Position numbers and translations under genes: made by a program. The notes below the pieces were generated by a model. That model made no database searches, had not been told where the DNA came from, and saw only the letters and a program-made list of their open reading frames with translations. From Bacteroidales bacterium (GTDB taxonomy: Bacteria; Bacteroidota; Bacteroidia; Bacteroidales; UBA10428), in NCBI GenBank assembly GCA_016926235.1, contig JAFGOZ010000234.1:1-40771 (forward strand): a stretch of DNA of 40,771 nt, given 5' to 3'. Positions 1 through 8,056 of the stretch are shown in pieces. Numbering within the stretch: the stretch's first letter is position 1; the number at the start of each line of letters is the position of its first letter.

Positions 1-300
1 CATTGATCCACCACGGCCTCGTGCACATCCAGTTTCTTTCCCATATATTTCAGCAATCATTTTACCCATATCGCCTCCTTTAGCAAGGTAATGTCCATGT
101 GAACGGTGATTACCAAAGATATAATCGTCATTTTTCAGTACAGCACATAAACCTGAAGCTATTGCCTCTTCTCCGGAATATAAATGAACGGGGGTTTTTA
201 TCTCTCCTTTTATTATTGGATCAACAAGGCTTTCTTCAGCAAGCCTGATACGGAGCATTGACTTGTAAAGTTTTAAAACCAATTCTTTTGATAAATCCAT
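1..300 (-). CDS. TPP-dependent 2-oxoacid dehydrogenase E1 component, alpha subunit (partial, cut by window edge)
   Basis: The first 100 codons of a gene that runs off the left edge; ATG at 298-300. The translation begins MDLSKELVLKLYKSMLRIR and carries the E1 alpha signature: HLYSGEEA near residue 48, NHRSHGHYLAKGG near 70 and GCARGRGGSM at the cut end, matching the conserved region where alpha subunits of pyruvate/acetoin/branched-chain dehydrogenases contact thiamine diphosphate. Enzymes of this family decarboxylate a 2-oxo acid and transfer the acyl carbanion. A beta subunit would be expected next, outside the window. Lying at the end of a polysaccharide locus, it may be a biosynthetic enzyme rather than part of central metabolism, but that is inference. 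The insertion element at 0.4-1.0 kb separates it from the upstream genes. Confidence 0.85.
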   Translation of the reverse strand, partial: MDLSKELVLKLYKSMLRIRLAEESLVDPIIKGEIKTPVHLYSGEEAIASGLCAVLKNDDYIFGNHRSHGHYLAKGGDMGKMIAEIYGKETGCARGRGGSM

Positions 301-347
301 CTTAGCTTTATTAATAAAATATATTCAAATTCTATGATCCTGCTGCA

Positions 348-370
348 AGTGCCGGGCACTCTCAGAGTGC
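348..370. promoter_or_regulatory. Two overlapping, mutually exclusive hairpins upstream of the E1 alpha gene
   Basis: The sequence alternates three 5-mers: AGTGC (348-352), GCACT (356-360) and AGTGC (366-370). The middle arm can pair with either neighbour, with loops CGG or CTCAG. It lies about 50 bases before the E1 alpha start on the minus strand. This is visible in the sequence. Whether it acts as an attenuator, a terminator remnant or an insertion-element end is unknown, and there is no T-tract to make it an intrinsic terminator. Confidence 0.4.
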
Positions 371-390
371 AAATACCAAGAAATATAATC

Positions 391-422
391 TAAACTTTTC
401 GCCCGCAGAGCCTAGCGGGAAC
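391..422 (+). repeat. Left copy of imperfect direct repeat with hairpin
   Basis: Begins TAAACTTTTCGCC, continues into CCCGC-AGAGCCTA-GCGGG (402-419) and ends GGGAAC. It is the imperfect partner of 964-992 on the other side of the transposase. Probable subterminal end of the element or a REP-like unit mobilised by it. Confidence 0.5.
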
Positions 423-475
423 GTAGATTAAAAATACTTTTCGTATGTCGGAATCACTATTTTCATAATGAACTA

Positions 476-495
476 CCCCGCCGCAAGCAGCAGGG
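476..495 (-). repeat. GC-rich hairpin immediately downstream of tnpA
   Basis: On the minus strand CCCTGCTG-CTTG-CGGCGGGG forms a stem with two or more T.G pairs and a four-base loop. It starts two bases beyond the transposase stop. The loop and core resemble the right hairpin at 973-989, so it may be a recognition hairpin for the tyrosine transposase or protect the transcript end. Confidence 0.45.
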
Positions 496-497
496 TA

Positions 498-953
498 TCA
501 GAAGAGGGTTAATTGCTTTTCGCTATGAAGAACTTTGTAATCTTTTTCAACGCCTTGATCCCTAACATACTTGGAGATACTGGTTTCGTCTCCGAATTTA
601 CTAACCGTGTTCACAAAGTAACCATCGGTCCAAAATTCTCCACCCCACAGCTTCTCTTTCACCTCAGGATGCTTCTTGAAAATCTCTCTCGCAGTCAGAC
701 TCTTCACTGTCGTAATGATTTGCGTTGGACTCATCCTAGGAATGCTTTGGATCAAAAAATGGACATGGTCTTTGTCAACCCCAATCTCCAAAAAATGAAT
801 CGCATAGCGTTTCGATATTTCAAGACAGATATTTTTCAAACTCTCATCAACTGCTTTGCTGAATACAACCCGGCGATACTTCGCTGGACATACAAAATGA
901 TACAGCAGTACAGATACATTATGCGACCTGCGAATGTATTCGCTTTCGCTCAT
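498..953 (-). CDS. tnpA: IS200/IS605-family (Y1 HUH) transposase
   Basis: A 151-residue protein of the usual Y1 single-strand transposase length. The HUH metal-binding motif is HVH at residues 63-65 and the likely catalytic tyrosine is Tyr129 in SKYVRDQ, with Gln133 in the usual YxxxQ spacing. The start YHFVCPAKYRRVVF matches the family N-terminal strand. Such enzymes cut and rejoin single-stranded DNA at hairpin-flanked ends, without target duplication. The gene looks intact. The absence of tnpB, plus nearby palindromes, also leaves open a RAYT (REP-associated) domesticated version. It lies between the methyltransferase remnant and the E1 alpha gene, so it may have split a formerly contiguous operon. 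Confidence 0.9.
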   Translation of the reverse strand: MSESEYIRRSHNVSVLLYHFVCPAKYRRVVFSKAVDESLKNICLEISKRYAIHFLEIGVDKDHVHFLIQSIPRMSPTQIITTVKSLTAREIFKKHPEVKEKLWGGEFWTDGYFVNTVSKFGDETSISKYVRDQGVEKDYKVLHSEKQLTLF

Positions 954-963
954 AAATTAAAGG

Positions 964-992
964 TAAACTTTTCGCCGCAAGCGGCGGGGAAC
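964..992 (+). repeat. Right copy of imperfect direct repeat with perfect hairpin
   Basis: TAAACTTTTCGCC followed by GCAAGCGGCGGGGAAC; the core CGCCGC-AA-GCGGCG (973-986) is a perfect inverted repeat. It is just upstream of the tnpA start on the minus strand and corresponds to the left copy at 391-422. Confidence 0.55.
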
Positions 993-1018
993 TAACCCCA
1001 AAGAGATTAGACAATATG

Positions 1019-1809
1019 TTATGTTGGATTTTGGGTTGCTATTACTACTATTTTAAAAGCATATCTATTTAAGAAAGAGAATTTCTTATCCAATCTGTCA
1101 ATTATTATAGAGATTTTCTCTTCAGATAAGAACATTTTTAAAAGTGGTATTATAAATACAAAAATACCAAAATATTGTACATCAACTTTATCAAATCCTT
1201 GTTCAAGATACCTGATGGTTCTTGAATCAGGGATTCGCTTTATTGTACTTAATGATCGATGGCCTTTCAAATAGTGAAAATACCTGTTCAATCGATAAAT
1301 GATATTATGATTGAATGAATCTATCATTATAAATGTGCCATTATTCTTCAGAACTCGTTTTACCTCATTAATTGTAGCTGTGAGATCAACATAAGATAAA
1401 CTGTTAACACATGTACAACAATCAAAAGTATTATCATCAAATCTCAATTTTTTTCAGCGTCTTCTTTTGAAAAATAAATGTTTTCCAGATTTAAAGCTCT
1501 TGCGCGTAATTTTCCAAGTGTGACACTCTCTTCTGATAAATCTGTAGCAAAAGTCTTTGCTCCACACTTAGCAAGAGTTATAGAATGTGCACCATCACCA
1601 CAACATATATCAAGTACAGTAGAATTTGAATTAAGAATTTTTTCTAACACTTTTTCATAGTACATGTATGGGGATCTAAGAAACACTAGTTCGGCATTCG
1701 AACCATATCTACCAAGATTAATCGAACTTATCCGAGCTAGTTTTGCACTTGATCTCCTAGTATACCTTTTATATTCAATTTGTTTATCCTTGGATATATT
1801 CATTTTCAT
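1019..1809 (-). pseudogene. SAM-dependent methyltransferase split by a frameshift in a seven-A run
   Basis: Two overlapping reading frames make one class I methyltransferase. The first (1809 to 1444) carries motif I, VLDICCGDGAHS, then ends after KEDAEKN at a TGA. The second (to 1019) resumes with RFDDNTFDCCTCVNSLSYV, the usual region after motif II, and ends in a hydrophobic C-terminus. The joint is at GAAAAAAATTG on the minus strand (A run about 1448-1454); one extra A or two fewer gives one continuous protein of about 265 residues. The start is probably ATG 1809 or ATG 1803, overlapping the end of the preceding glycosyltransferase. It could be a real lesion, a homopolymer sequencing error, or slippage-tolerant expression; these cannot be told apart here. 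The substrate is unknown, probably a sugar or lipid-linked repeat. Confidence 0.75.
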
Positions 1810-3049
1810 TAACAATATGTTCTAAATGGATCAAATAATTTGTATAAATCGATTTTGCATTAAAATTCTTATGGAAACAATTTATTATATCACTCTTCTT
1901 TGAATCACTAAGTCTGCAAATTGAATTTTCGATACATTTTTTTAAACTTTCCGGATTAAAAGCACTGTAATTGGATCCATATTCATTTTCTTCAAGAAAC
2001 TTACCTAGAACGCCATCTCCTAATGTACTTATGACATATAAACCTGAAGAAAAATATTCAATTGCTTTTCCCGGTATTGAATTTAAAAATGCCTGTTTAG
2101 GAATATAAGGACAAATTCCAATATGTGAAATATCCATTAAAGCCTTTATCTCAGCTGCAGACATATATCCGGGGAATTTTATATTATGTAAACCAACTGA
2201 ATAAGACTTTAGCTTTTCTAATTTATCTCCGGTGCCACAGATTATAATATTAATAGGTTCACTTTTCATCAGCGAAGCAACTTGAATAACAGTTTCTAGA
2301 TCAAACTGATAACCAATAGTGCCAAAAAAACATATGTTAACAGTCCCCACTGAAGAAGTTATTCCTGTGCTTTCCCAAAATCCTTTTGCTTTCAAATAGT
2401 CTTCTTCTGAAAATTGATTTTCCAGATAAGCCAACGGAAAAACATCATCTGATGAGGTTTTAAGCCTGTTGGCTTTCTTCAGACCTATATGCAAAAACTC
2501 ATCTGTTATAGCTATTATTCCATCAGAATCTTGAAATACCCTATTAGTTTTTTGGAAAAGAGGAAAAAGCATAAGCTTTACTAGAGATTTAAGAAGATTT
2601 GGAACAATTTCAACAAATACCTCCGGCCACATATCGCGATAATCAATTATTACTGGGACTTTATTTTTCTTTCCATATTTAATTGAAGCCTGGCATAAAC
2701 CCATTGTGGGAAATGAAGCCACAATAATATCTGGCTTTTGCTCCTTGTAAGCATATCTTTTATACTTTTTTTTAATCTGAAAGTGATCAAGAATCCTGAA
2801 AAAGGATACGTTTCTATTGTAACCTATCCCTTTCAATACTATCATTTTAAGGTTTTCATTTACATTTACAATAGTATCACCATTGAACATATGTTTTTTA
2901 GTAAAATGATTGAATGTCGATGTCCACCAGATCACCTTATGGTTACTATTTTCAGATACTAACTTAGCTAAAATACCCGTTCTGTGTAACCTAAGTTTGT
3001 TTTGCGGATGTACTATCGGCTCTCCTATCGTAATCAACCAGATAATCAT
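1784..3049 (-). CDS. GT4-family glycosyltransferase (WbuB-like)
   Basis: A 421-residue GT-B protein. The N-terminal domain has IIWLITIGEPI, a substrate-lobe region DIIVASFPTMGLCQ and PVIIDYRDMWPE, typical of WbuB-type GT4 enzymes. The C-terminal domain has ICFFGTIGYQFDLET, IIICGTGDKLEKL and FLNSIPGKAIEYFSSG, the nucleotide-sugar-binding E-containing segment. Full length for the family. It is predicted to act on the cytoplasmic face and add one sugar to the lipid-linked repeat; WbuB relatives transfer 6-deoxy-amino sugars such as FucNAc, but this specificity cannot be read from sequence. Its end overlaps the downstream methyltransferase start by some 20-26 bases. Confidence 0.88.
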   Translation of the reverse strand: MIIWLITIGEPIVHPQNKLRLHRTGILAKLVSENSNHKVIWWTSTFNHFTKKHMFNGDTIVNVNENLKMIVLKGIGYNRNVSFFRILDHFQIKKKYKRYAYKEQKPDIIVASFPTMGLCQASIKYGKKNKVPVIIDYRDMWPEVFVEIVPNLLKSLVKLMLFPLFQKTNRVFQDSDGIIAITDEFLHIGLKKANRLKTSSDDVFPLAYLENQFSEEDYLKAKGFWESTGITSSVGTVNICFFGTIGYQFDLETVIQVASLMKSEPINIIICGTGDKLEKLKSYSVGLHNIKFPGYMSAAEIKALMDISHIGICPYIPKQAFLNSIPGKAIEYFSSGLYVISTLGDGVLGKFLEENEYGSNYSAFNPESLKKCIENSICRLSDSKKSDIINCFHKNFNAKSIYTNYLIHLEHIVNENEYIQG

Positions 3050-3139
3050 GGTTTAAAATTGTAATACAGGATAGAATATTATTTTGTATTGACCCTCAAT
3101 CTAATATTATTCCCTTTCTATCTTATTTAGATCATTCGT

Positions 3140-4096
3140 TTATGAAGTTCCGTGAAAGATTTTCCATTTTAACCATTTCCATGAAAGAATAAATTCTTCA
3201 GAATATGTAAGCTTTCTTATCCCATTATTTTTTTTCTCTAAATAAGAGAATATCTCAGAAGCGGGAACAAACCATCCATTCCTTTGTGATAAGTCATCAA
3301 TGACCCTTTTGAATGATTCATTTAGAACTCCATCCACAACAAAATTATCCCCAAAGTGAGTATAAATTATACATAGACCATTTTGATTTGCTAAATTTTC
3401 AATGTTATCGCTTGATAAAAGATTCACAAAAGAAGTAACATCAGGAGCTTCGCTGGAAATAAACCAATTATTAACGTATGGAGTCCATTTCCTTTTATAG
3501 ATTACATAAGGAGTAATGTTGAATAAGTTAATCTCCGGGAAGACCAAGCTTCTTATGAATTCAACCTTATTTTTACAAATGTCTCCCCAGAAATAATCAG
3601 ATCTCATTTTTTCTCCCTGATAAATTCTTGAACTAACACCTCTTGGATTAAATCGAGTAGCAATTTCATAAATATAATTTAAAGGAATAATAAGCCTCTT
3701 TGATCCCCAGTATATCGATTCATTTGGTTTATGGTCATTATGTTGTACTAACACATTACATTTTCCAAAAAGGTTCTCAAAAAAATCAAATCCAGCCAAG
3801 ATTTGATCTCTTGTTGATGCAGACCATGAGATTGAGTGCAGGCATATTTCAAATCCTTTTTTTCGTAATGATTTAACCCAGTTTAAATATTCAGCATCTT
3901 GTAATGTAGTTCCTTTTTCTTCATTATATAATTCAGATGAATCCCCATCTCTTACCCATACAGATTTTGTTGTCAGAATTCGTTTTGAATATAAATAATC
4001 ATATACTTTTGGGACATTTTCAAGATTTGATTCATCAGTATCATCGATAATTGTAAATGCAAACGATTTGCTATTTGGCCAAAATAAAGCATTCAT
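3140..4096 (-). CDS. Polysaccharide deacetylase-like (NodB/CE4-like) protein
   Basis: 318 residues with no signal peptide. The start FAFTIIDDTDESN (DD at residues 18-19) fits the metal-binding TFDD motif of the NodB homology domain, and EICLHSISWSAS (His87) fits the second HSxSH-like motif, though its second histidine is missing. VQHNDHKP near 118-124 may supply another metal ligand. Enzymes of this fold remove N- or O-acetyl groups from sugars. Being cytoplasmic it could act on a sugar-nucleotide or lipid-linked intermediate. The incomplete second motif lowers confidence in activity. It sits between two GT4 genes, with about 90 and 184 bases of spacing. Confidence 0.7.
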   Translation of the reverse strand: MNALFWPNSKSFAFTIIDDTDESNLENVPKVYDYLYSKRILTTKSVWVRDGDSSELYNEEKGTTLQDAEYLNWVKSLRKKGFEICLHSISWSASTRDQILAGFDFFENLFGKCNVLVQHNDHKPNESIYWGSKRLIIPLNYIYEIATRFNPRGVSSRIYQGEKMRSDYFWGDICKNKVEFIRSLVFPEINLFNITPYVIYKRKWTPYVNNWFISSEAPDVTSFVNLLSSDNIENLANQNGLCIIYTHFGDNFVVDGVLNESFKRVIDDLSQRNGWFVPASEIFSYLEKKNNGIRKLTYSEEFILSWKWLKWKIFHGTS

Positions 4097-4280
4097 CTCA
4101 AATGTATTGTATTACTATTATATGAACATTACAACAAATAATCAGGGCAATGTATCACACTCATCGTTTAGAAGAACCGTTGAGTCCAGAATAGTTTTAA
4201 ATAATAAAAGGGTTTCCGGTACTATTATAACTTACTATTGAACTAATTGGGATTAATTTATAGCATAAATAAAAGCGTAT

Positions 4281-5408
4281 TTATAATAAAGAATAGTAAA
4301 ATGATATCATCTTTTTTAATTCATTTTCATAAGAATAATCTGAGATTATTTTATTTCTAGCATTTGATTGCATTTTTTTTAATTTCTCTATATCAGAAAA
4401 TAACTGGATCACACCATTAGCTATTGACTGAGAATCTGAAGAGTTAACAACATTACCACATTTTGAATCTTCGATTACTTTTTTAACTTCAACAAATGAT
4501 TCCCCAATAACCGCAACTCCAGCATACATATATTCAAATAAACGATTTGGAATTCCAACTCTATTATTAACATTATCTTCATAAAAAACACACCCAACTT
4601 CCATTTGAACTGTTCTCATGAAATTCTCCTTATAAGGAAGCATACCTTCAAGTTCTACATGCGAATCAATGCCTAATTCTATAGCCTTTTCTTTTAATTC
4701 TTCTTTAAAACCCTCAGGTTGATATTCTCCTGCAAATATTAATCTAACTTCTGGTATTTTCCTTAGAATATAAGGAAGAGCTTCGATAGTTTGCATACAG
4801 TTTCTCATAGAAGAATTGGTACCTGATGTATATACAGTGAATGGTTTTTTACCAATATTAATATTTACATCTTCTAGTTCTAGTAAATAAGGAGCATTAC
4901 GAACTACTATCATTGGAGTACTTATACTAGAAAGCAGGGATTGCATAGATTGAGAAACTGTGATAATTCCTTTAAATCTCCTTGCACAAAATCGTAAGAA
5001 ATAAGTCCATAAATTAGCCATAATCATTTTCAAAAGCACCGGTAAATTTAATCTATGAAACACTTCGGCATAGTTCTCATGCATATCATATACTACTCTT
5101 CTTCCTTTAATAGATAAGATTAACATCCAAGGAAGTAGATCAGGATCGTGAAAATGGAAAATGTCGGCATTGATTTTAAGAGCTATTCTGTACGCTTCTC
5201 TGGAAGAGAAAATCCGTCGTCTCCAACCTTTTCTTTGTTTAAGCCAGTGAAATTTGATCCCTATATCAACAGGAGGAATATCTGGACTTATTGTTACTAA
5301 GTGAACTTCGATCCCATTCCTTACTAATCCAAGACATGCTTTTTTATAAATTCGAATTGAATCCCATTGATGCATACTTGTAATTTGGCAGATACTAATT
5401 TTCTTCAT
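4281..5408 (-). CDS. GT4-family glycosyltransferase
   Basis: 375 residues with a GT-B fold. The N-terminal half has ISICQITSMHQWDSIRIYKKA and ADIFHFHDPDLLPW followed by RVVYDMHENYAEV, a pattern common in capsule GT4 enzymes. The C-terminal half has FTVYTSGTNSSMRN, VRLIFAGEYQPEG and NRVGIPNRLFEYMYAGVAV, the conserved E motif that binds the nucleotide-sugar. Start ATG at 5406-5408, MKKISICQI, is the usual N-terminal strand. It is followed downstream by the deacetylase-like gene and preceded by a 356-base gene-free stretch. Donor and acceptor are unknown. Confidence 0.88.
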   Translation of the reverse strand: MKKISICQITSMHQWDSIRIYKKACLGLVRNGIEVHLVTISPDIPPVDIGIKFHWLKQRKGWRRRIFSSREAYRIALKINADIFHFHDPDLLPWMLILSIKGRRVVYDMHENYAEVFHRLNLPVLLKMIMANLWTYFLRFCARRFKGIITVSQSMQSLLSSISTPMIVVRNAPYLLELEDVNINIGKKPFTVYTSGTNSSMRNCMQTIEALPYILRKIPEVRLIFAGEYQPEGFKEELKEKAIELGIDSHVELEGMLPYKENFMRTVQMEVGCVFYEDNVNNRVGIPNRLFEYMYAGVAVIGESFVEVKKVIEDSKCGNVVNSSDSQSIANGVIQLFSDIEKLKKMQSNARNKIISDYSYENELKKMISFYYSLL

Positions 5409-5764
5409 TTTATTGATCTCTCTCCATATGAATTTTTAATAATTCTATGATTTAAACTCAAATACTAATTGTTCTGTAAATTCAATTCTAGATTAAAGTT
5501 ATACGTAGAATTTTCTTCCCAGCATTTATTCGAGCCATCTCAACTACCTTGCATAGACCAAATGCTATAAGTATTTTTCAATAATTATTCTATTTCAAAT
5601 AATTTGCTAACATAAACAAAGCTCTTCTTTCTTTTTTTATTAGTAATCAACACTATAACTCGATTCCTATTAAGTATTTTTTGAAGATTTTCTCTTGTTT
5701 TTTTAGGTAAAAATATGATTGAGAAGAATCCAAAAACATATATAGTTAAAATATTATATTCCTC
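5409..5764. other. Gene-free AT-rich stretch
   Basis: 356 bases between two glycosyltransferase genes with stops in all frames and no recognisable protein fragment, RNA gene, repeat or strong terminator. T-rich runs occur on the plus strand near 5630-5700. Either an intergenic spacer or a fully decayed gene. Confidence 0.5.
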
Positions 5765-6946
5765 TTAACTTTCATAAAGTGCTATGTATTTATTAGCAAA
5801 TTTGTCGCTATTGAAATGTTTAGTCACCCTTTTCCTTGCATTTATTCCAAATCTCAGTATAAGCTGTGGATTATCAATAAGTTGTTTCATACAATTTGTA
5901 AGAGCATAAATATTTCCTGCACTAAATAAAAGGCCAGTTTCATTATGAATTACTATTTCAGGAATACCTCCAACTCGGGAACCAATAACCGGACGGCCAA
6001 CAGCTGCTGCTTCAAGTGCAACATTTGGCAAACCTTCTGCCATACTGGGGATAACCACAACTGCTGATGTTTGCATATATTTTTTCACTTCAGTAGAAGT
6101 CAATGATCCAATAACTTCTATTGCACAATTTCCATTTATAGGCTTATTCTTTTCAGTTAATAACATATTATTATAAGTATTGGGCCCTCCAATTAACAAT
6201 TTCAATGACACATTATTAGGTTGATAATTACTAGTAAGTAAATCCCAGGCTTCAATTAAGGTAAGAATTCCTTTAAAATTCTTGCCATGTTTGGGAGAAT
6301 CTTTAGGTGATATACCTCCTATAAAAAGAAAATTTATTTCTGAGTTCAAATTCTTTGGCATCACATATTTAAATTCTGTAAGATTAACTCCTCGGTAAAT
6401 AGTCGCTGTTTTATTTTCCGGAAAATCTGGATAAAGATTCCTAAATTCTTCAACTAAAGATTTACTGTTTCCAACAAGGTAGTTTATATAAACCTCCCAT
6501 CCTTTTACACCAGGATATTTGTTAATGAATCCCAATCGATAATTCACATCAGTACCTACAATTTGTGCAATATGTTTTTTCTTTTTCCTTTTCGCCCAAT
6601 ATGAGCATACGATTCCCGGTAAATCAATTCCGACAGAATGAATAACATCATATTGTGAAATGACGTCCTTAAGTATATAAAATGATAGGTATTTATAGAT
6701 TCCTGTAATTAATGCGATTATTCGACCAGGTATCTTTAATGGAAGATAAGGTAAAGATATATCTGTTACAATAAAACTGTCAAAGATATATTCTAATATA
6801 ATCTTTCTACCTGGTATCCATGACCTTAATCGAATGACTTTAATGCCACAAAATTCATTTAGTAGCTTTGCTGCCCTAACATTGAATGAACCACTGTTGA
6901 GATTATTAGAATCAGGAAAAGATGAGACTACAAATAGAACTTTCAT
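5765..6946 (-). CDS. GT4-family glycosyltransferase
   Basis: 393 residues. The N-terminus MKVLFVVSSFPDS and the segment YDVIHSVGIDLPGIV are typical of GT4 acceptor lobes. HIAQIVGTDVNYR and KTATIYRGVNLTEF mark the hinge; NFLFIGGISP begins the donor lobe, and SMAEGLPNVALEAAAVG with VGGIPEIV is the textbook GT4 donor-binding block. The complete motif set suggests an active retaining glycosyltransferase. It ends the group that begins with the polymerase and the ATP-grasp gene, 21 bases downstream of the latter. Sugar specificity is unknown. Confidence 0.92.
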   Translation of the reverse strand: MKVLFVVSSFPDSNNLNSGSFNVRAAKLLNEFCGIKVIRLRSWIPGRKIILEYIFDSFIVTDISLPYLPLKIPGRIIALITGIYKYLSFYILKDVISQYDVIHSVGIDLPGIVCSYWAKRKKKKHIAQIVGTDVNYRLGFINKYPGVKGWEVYINYLVGNSKSLVEEFRNLYPDFPENKTATIYRGVNLTEFKYVMPKNLNSEINFLFIGGISPKDSPKHGKNFKGILTLIEAWDLLTSNYQPNNVSLKLLIGGPNTYNNMLLTEKNKPINGNCAIEVIGSLTSTEVKKYMQTSAVVVIPSMAEGLPNVALEAAAVGRPVIGSRVGGIPEIVIHNETGLLFSAGNIYALTNCMKQLIDNPQLILRFGINARKRVTKHFNSDKFANKYIALYES

Positions 6947-6967
6947 AATTATCCGGAAATGACATAA

Positions 6968-8056
6968 CTACAGTTGCAATAAATAAAGTAGAAGGAATCT
7001 GATAGCCTGCCCAACCGATATTGGTTTAATAACATCCTTTTTGAAAAAAAACGGCATATAATTAAAATTACCAACCGCTATTTTTAATAAAGAAATAACA
7101 GGATACATCCAATATTTGTATTTTAACACTGGTTTTACTGGTGAAATACCTATATATCTAGCTACCAGAAGATGACCACTAATTTGTTCAACTAATGCAT
7201 GCTGCATCCAAAACCTTGGATTCATCTCAAGGACCTTATATTTTTCTTCTTCTTTTTCTTTAATAAATTCTATCTCGAAAGGGCCGCAATAATCAAAAAG
7301 CACTAATATTTGCATTGCATAGTCAGCCAAGTTCTCATTTAAATCCATATACTCAATTACATCTCCCGCTCCCCTCTTGGGAGGATGTTGTAGTACTTTC
7401 CTTGTTTGATGGAACGAGTGAAATCCTTTTTCATACCATCCACATATTGAGATATTATCTTTGCAGTCAGTACTCAACAATTCTTGAATTTCAACATTTT
7501 TTAGATCAAAACCTTTTTCCGTAAGATATTTCAGATAATTTTCGAGTTCCTTATTATTATATATATCTTTCCCCTTCGGGACAAGATTGTCATCAATAAC
7601 CGTGGTATTAAATTTTACGAAAACCGGTTTATTTACCCTCTTTGCTTCAGACATACTATAGGAAACTGGTACAGGTACGTATGTCTTATCTCGAATTTCT
7701 TTTAAGAATGAACTTTTATTTGTTATTGTCTTTGGATGCAATTTCCCCATCCTAACAACAACATTTAGTTCTTCCAATTCATTCTTGTTCTCCCATAAAG
7801 CTATTTGAAATAACTCGTCAGTTAGAAACAGAAATTTAACGGTATCCTTCTTCAGTGATTTTAAAAAATCAAACAGACTGTCCGGATTCTTAATACCGTG
7901 TATTACCTTACTTTTAGGGAAGATCCGCCCTACCATATTACGACCTGAAGTACTCAGAAAATATATTGATCCTACAACATTTAAGGACTTCAAGGATCTC
8001 CACACGGAAATGGCATTAATATAATCACCCGCTATTATGTAGTATTTATCCTTCAA
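6968..8056 (-). CDS. ATP-grasp domain protein, probable carboxylate-amine ligase
   Basis: 362 residues. The N-terminal pre-ATP-grasp domain (KDKYYIIAGDYINA) is followed by KPVFVKFNTTVIDD (ATP-binding lysine), IQELLSTDCKDNIS, and the metal-binding end GPFEIEFI...YKVLEMNPRFWMQ, the standard ATP-grasp order. The family couples ATP hydrolysis to acyl-phosphate formation and attack by an amine or other nucleophile. It starts with TTG at 8056; the next ATG would remove the first 40 residues and the N-terminal strand, so TTG is preferred. It overlaps the end of the polymerase gene by 11 bases. Together with the ATP-grasp and AsnB-like genes just upstream, it suggests amide or amino-acid modification of the polymer. 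The C-terminus is hydrophobic and may associate with membrane. Confidence 0.8.
   Translation of the reverse strand: MKDKYYIIAGDYINAISVWRSLKSLNVVGSIYFLSTSGRNMVGRIFPKSKVIHGIKNPDSLFDFLKSLKKDTVKFLFLTDELFQIALWENKNELEELNVVVRMGKLHPKTITNKSSFLKEIRDKTYVPVPVSYSMSEAKRVNKPVFVKFNTTVIDDNLVPKGKDIYNNKELENYLKYLTEKGFDLKNVEIQELLSTDCKDNISICGWYEKGFHSFHQTRKVLQHPPKRGAGDVIEYMDLNENLADYAMQILVLFDYCGPFEIEFIKEKEEEKYKVLEMNPRFWMQHALVEQISGHLLVARYIGISPVKPVLKYKYWMYPVISLLKIAVGNFNYMPFFFKKDVIKPISVGQAIRFLLLYLLQL

Larger units (their letters stand above)
391..992 (-). mobile_element. IS200/IS605-like (or RAYT-like) element with subterminal hairpins
   Basis: A single transposase gene is bracketed by related palindromic segments. 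The 13-mer TAAACTTTTCGCC occurs at 391-403 and again at 964-976, each followed by a GC-rich hairpin (402-419: CCCGC/GCGGG; 973-986: CGCCGC/GCGGCG) and then GGGAAC or GGGGAAC. A third hairpin (476-495) sits just after the transposase stop and shares the CAAG loop of the right one. Same-strand hairpins at both ends, with no terminal inverted repeats, are the rule for IS200/IS605 elements. The exact cleavage sites cannot be read, so the boundaries are approximate. No tnpB accessory gene is present. Confidence 0.6.

Noticed and set aside
513..995. Plus-strand open frame of 160 codons over the transposase
   Set aside because: It is the shadow of tnpA, which has the HUH and Tyr motifs on the other strand; the plus frame has no recognisable motif.
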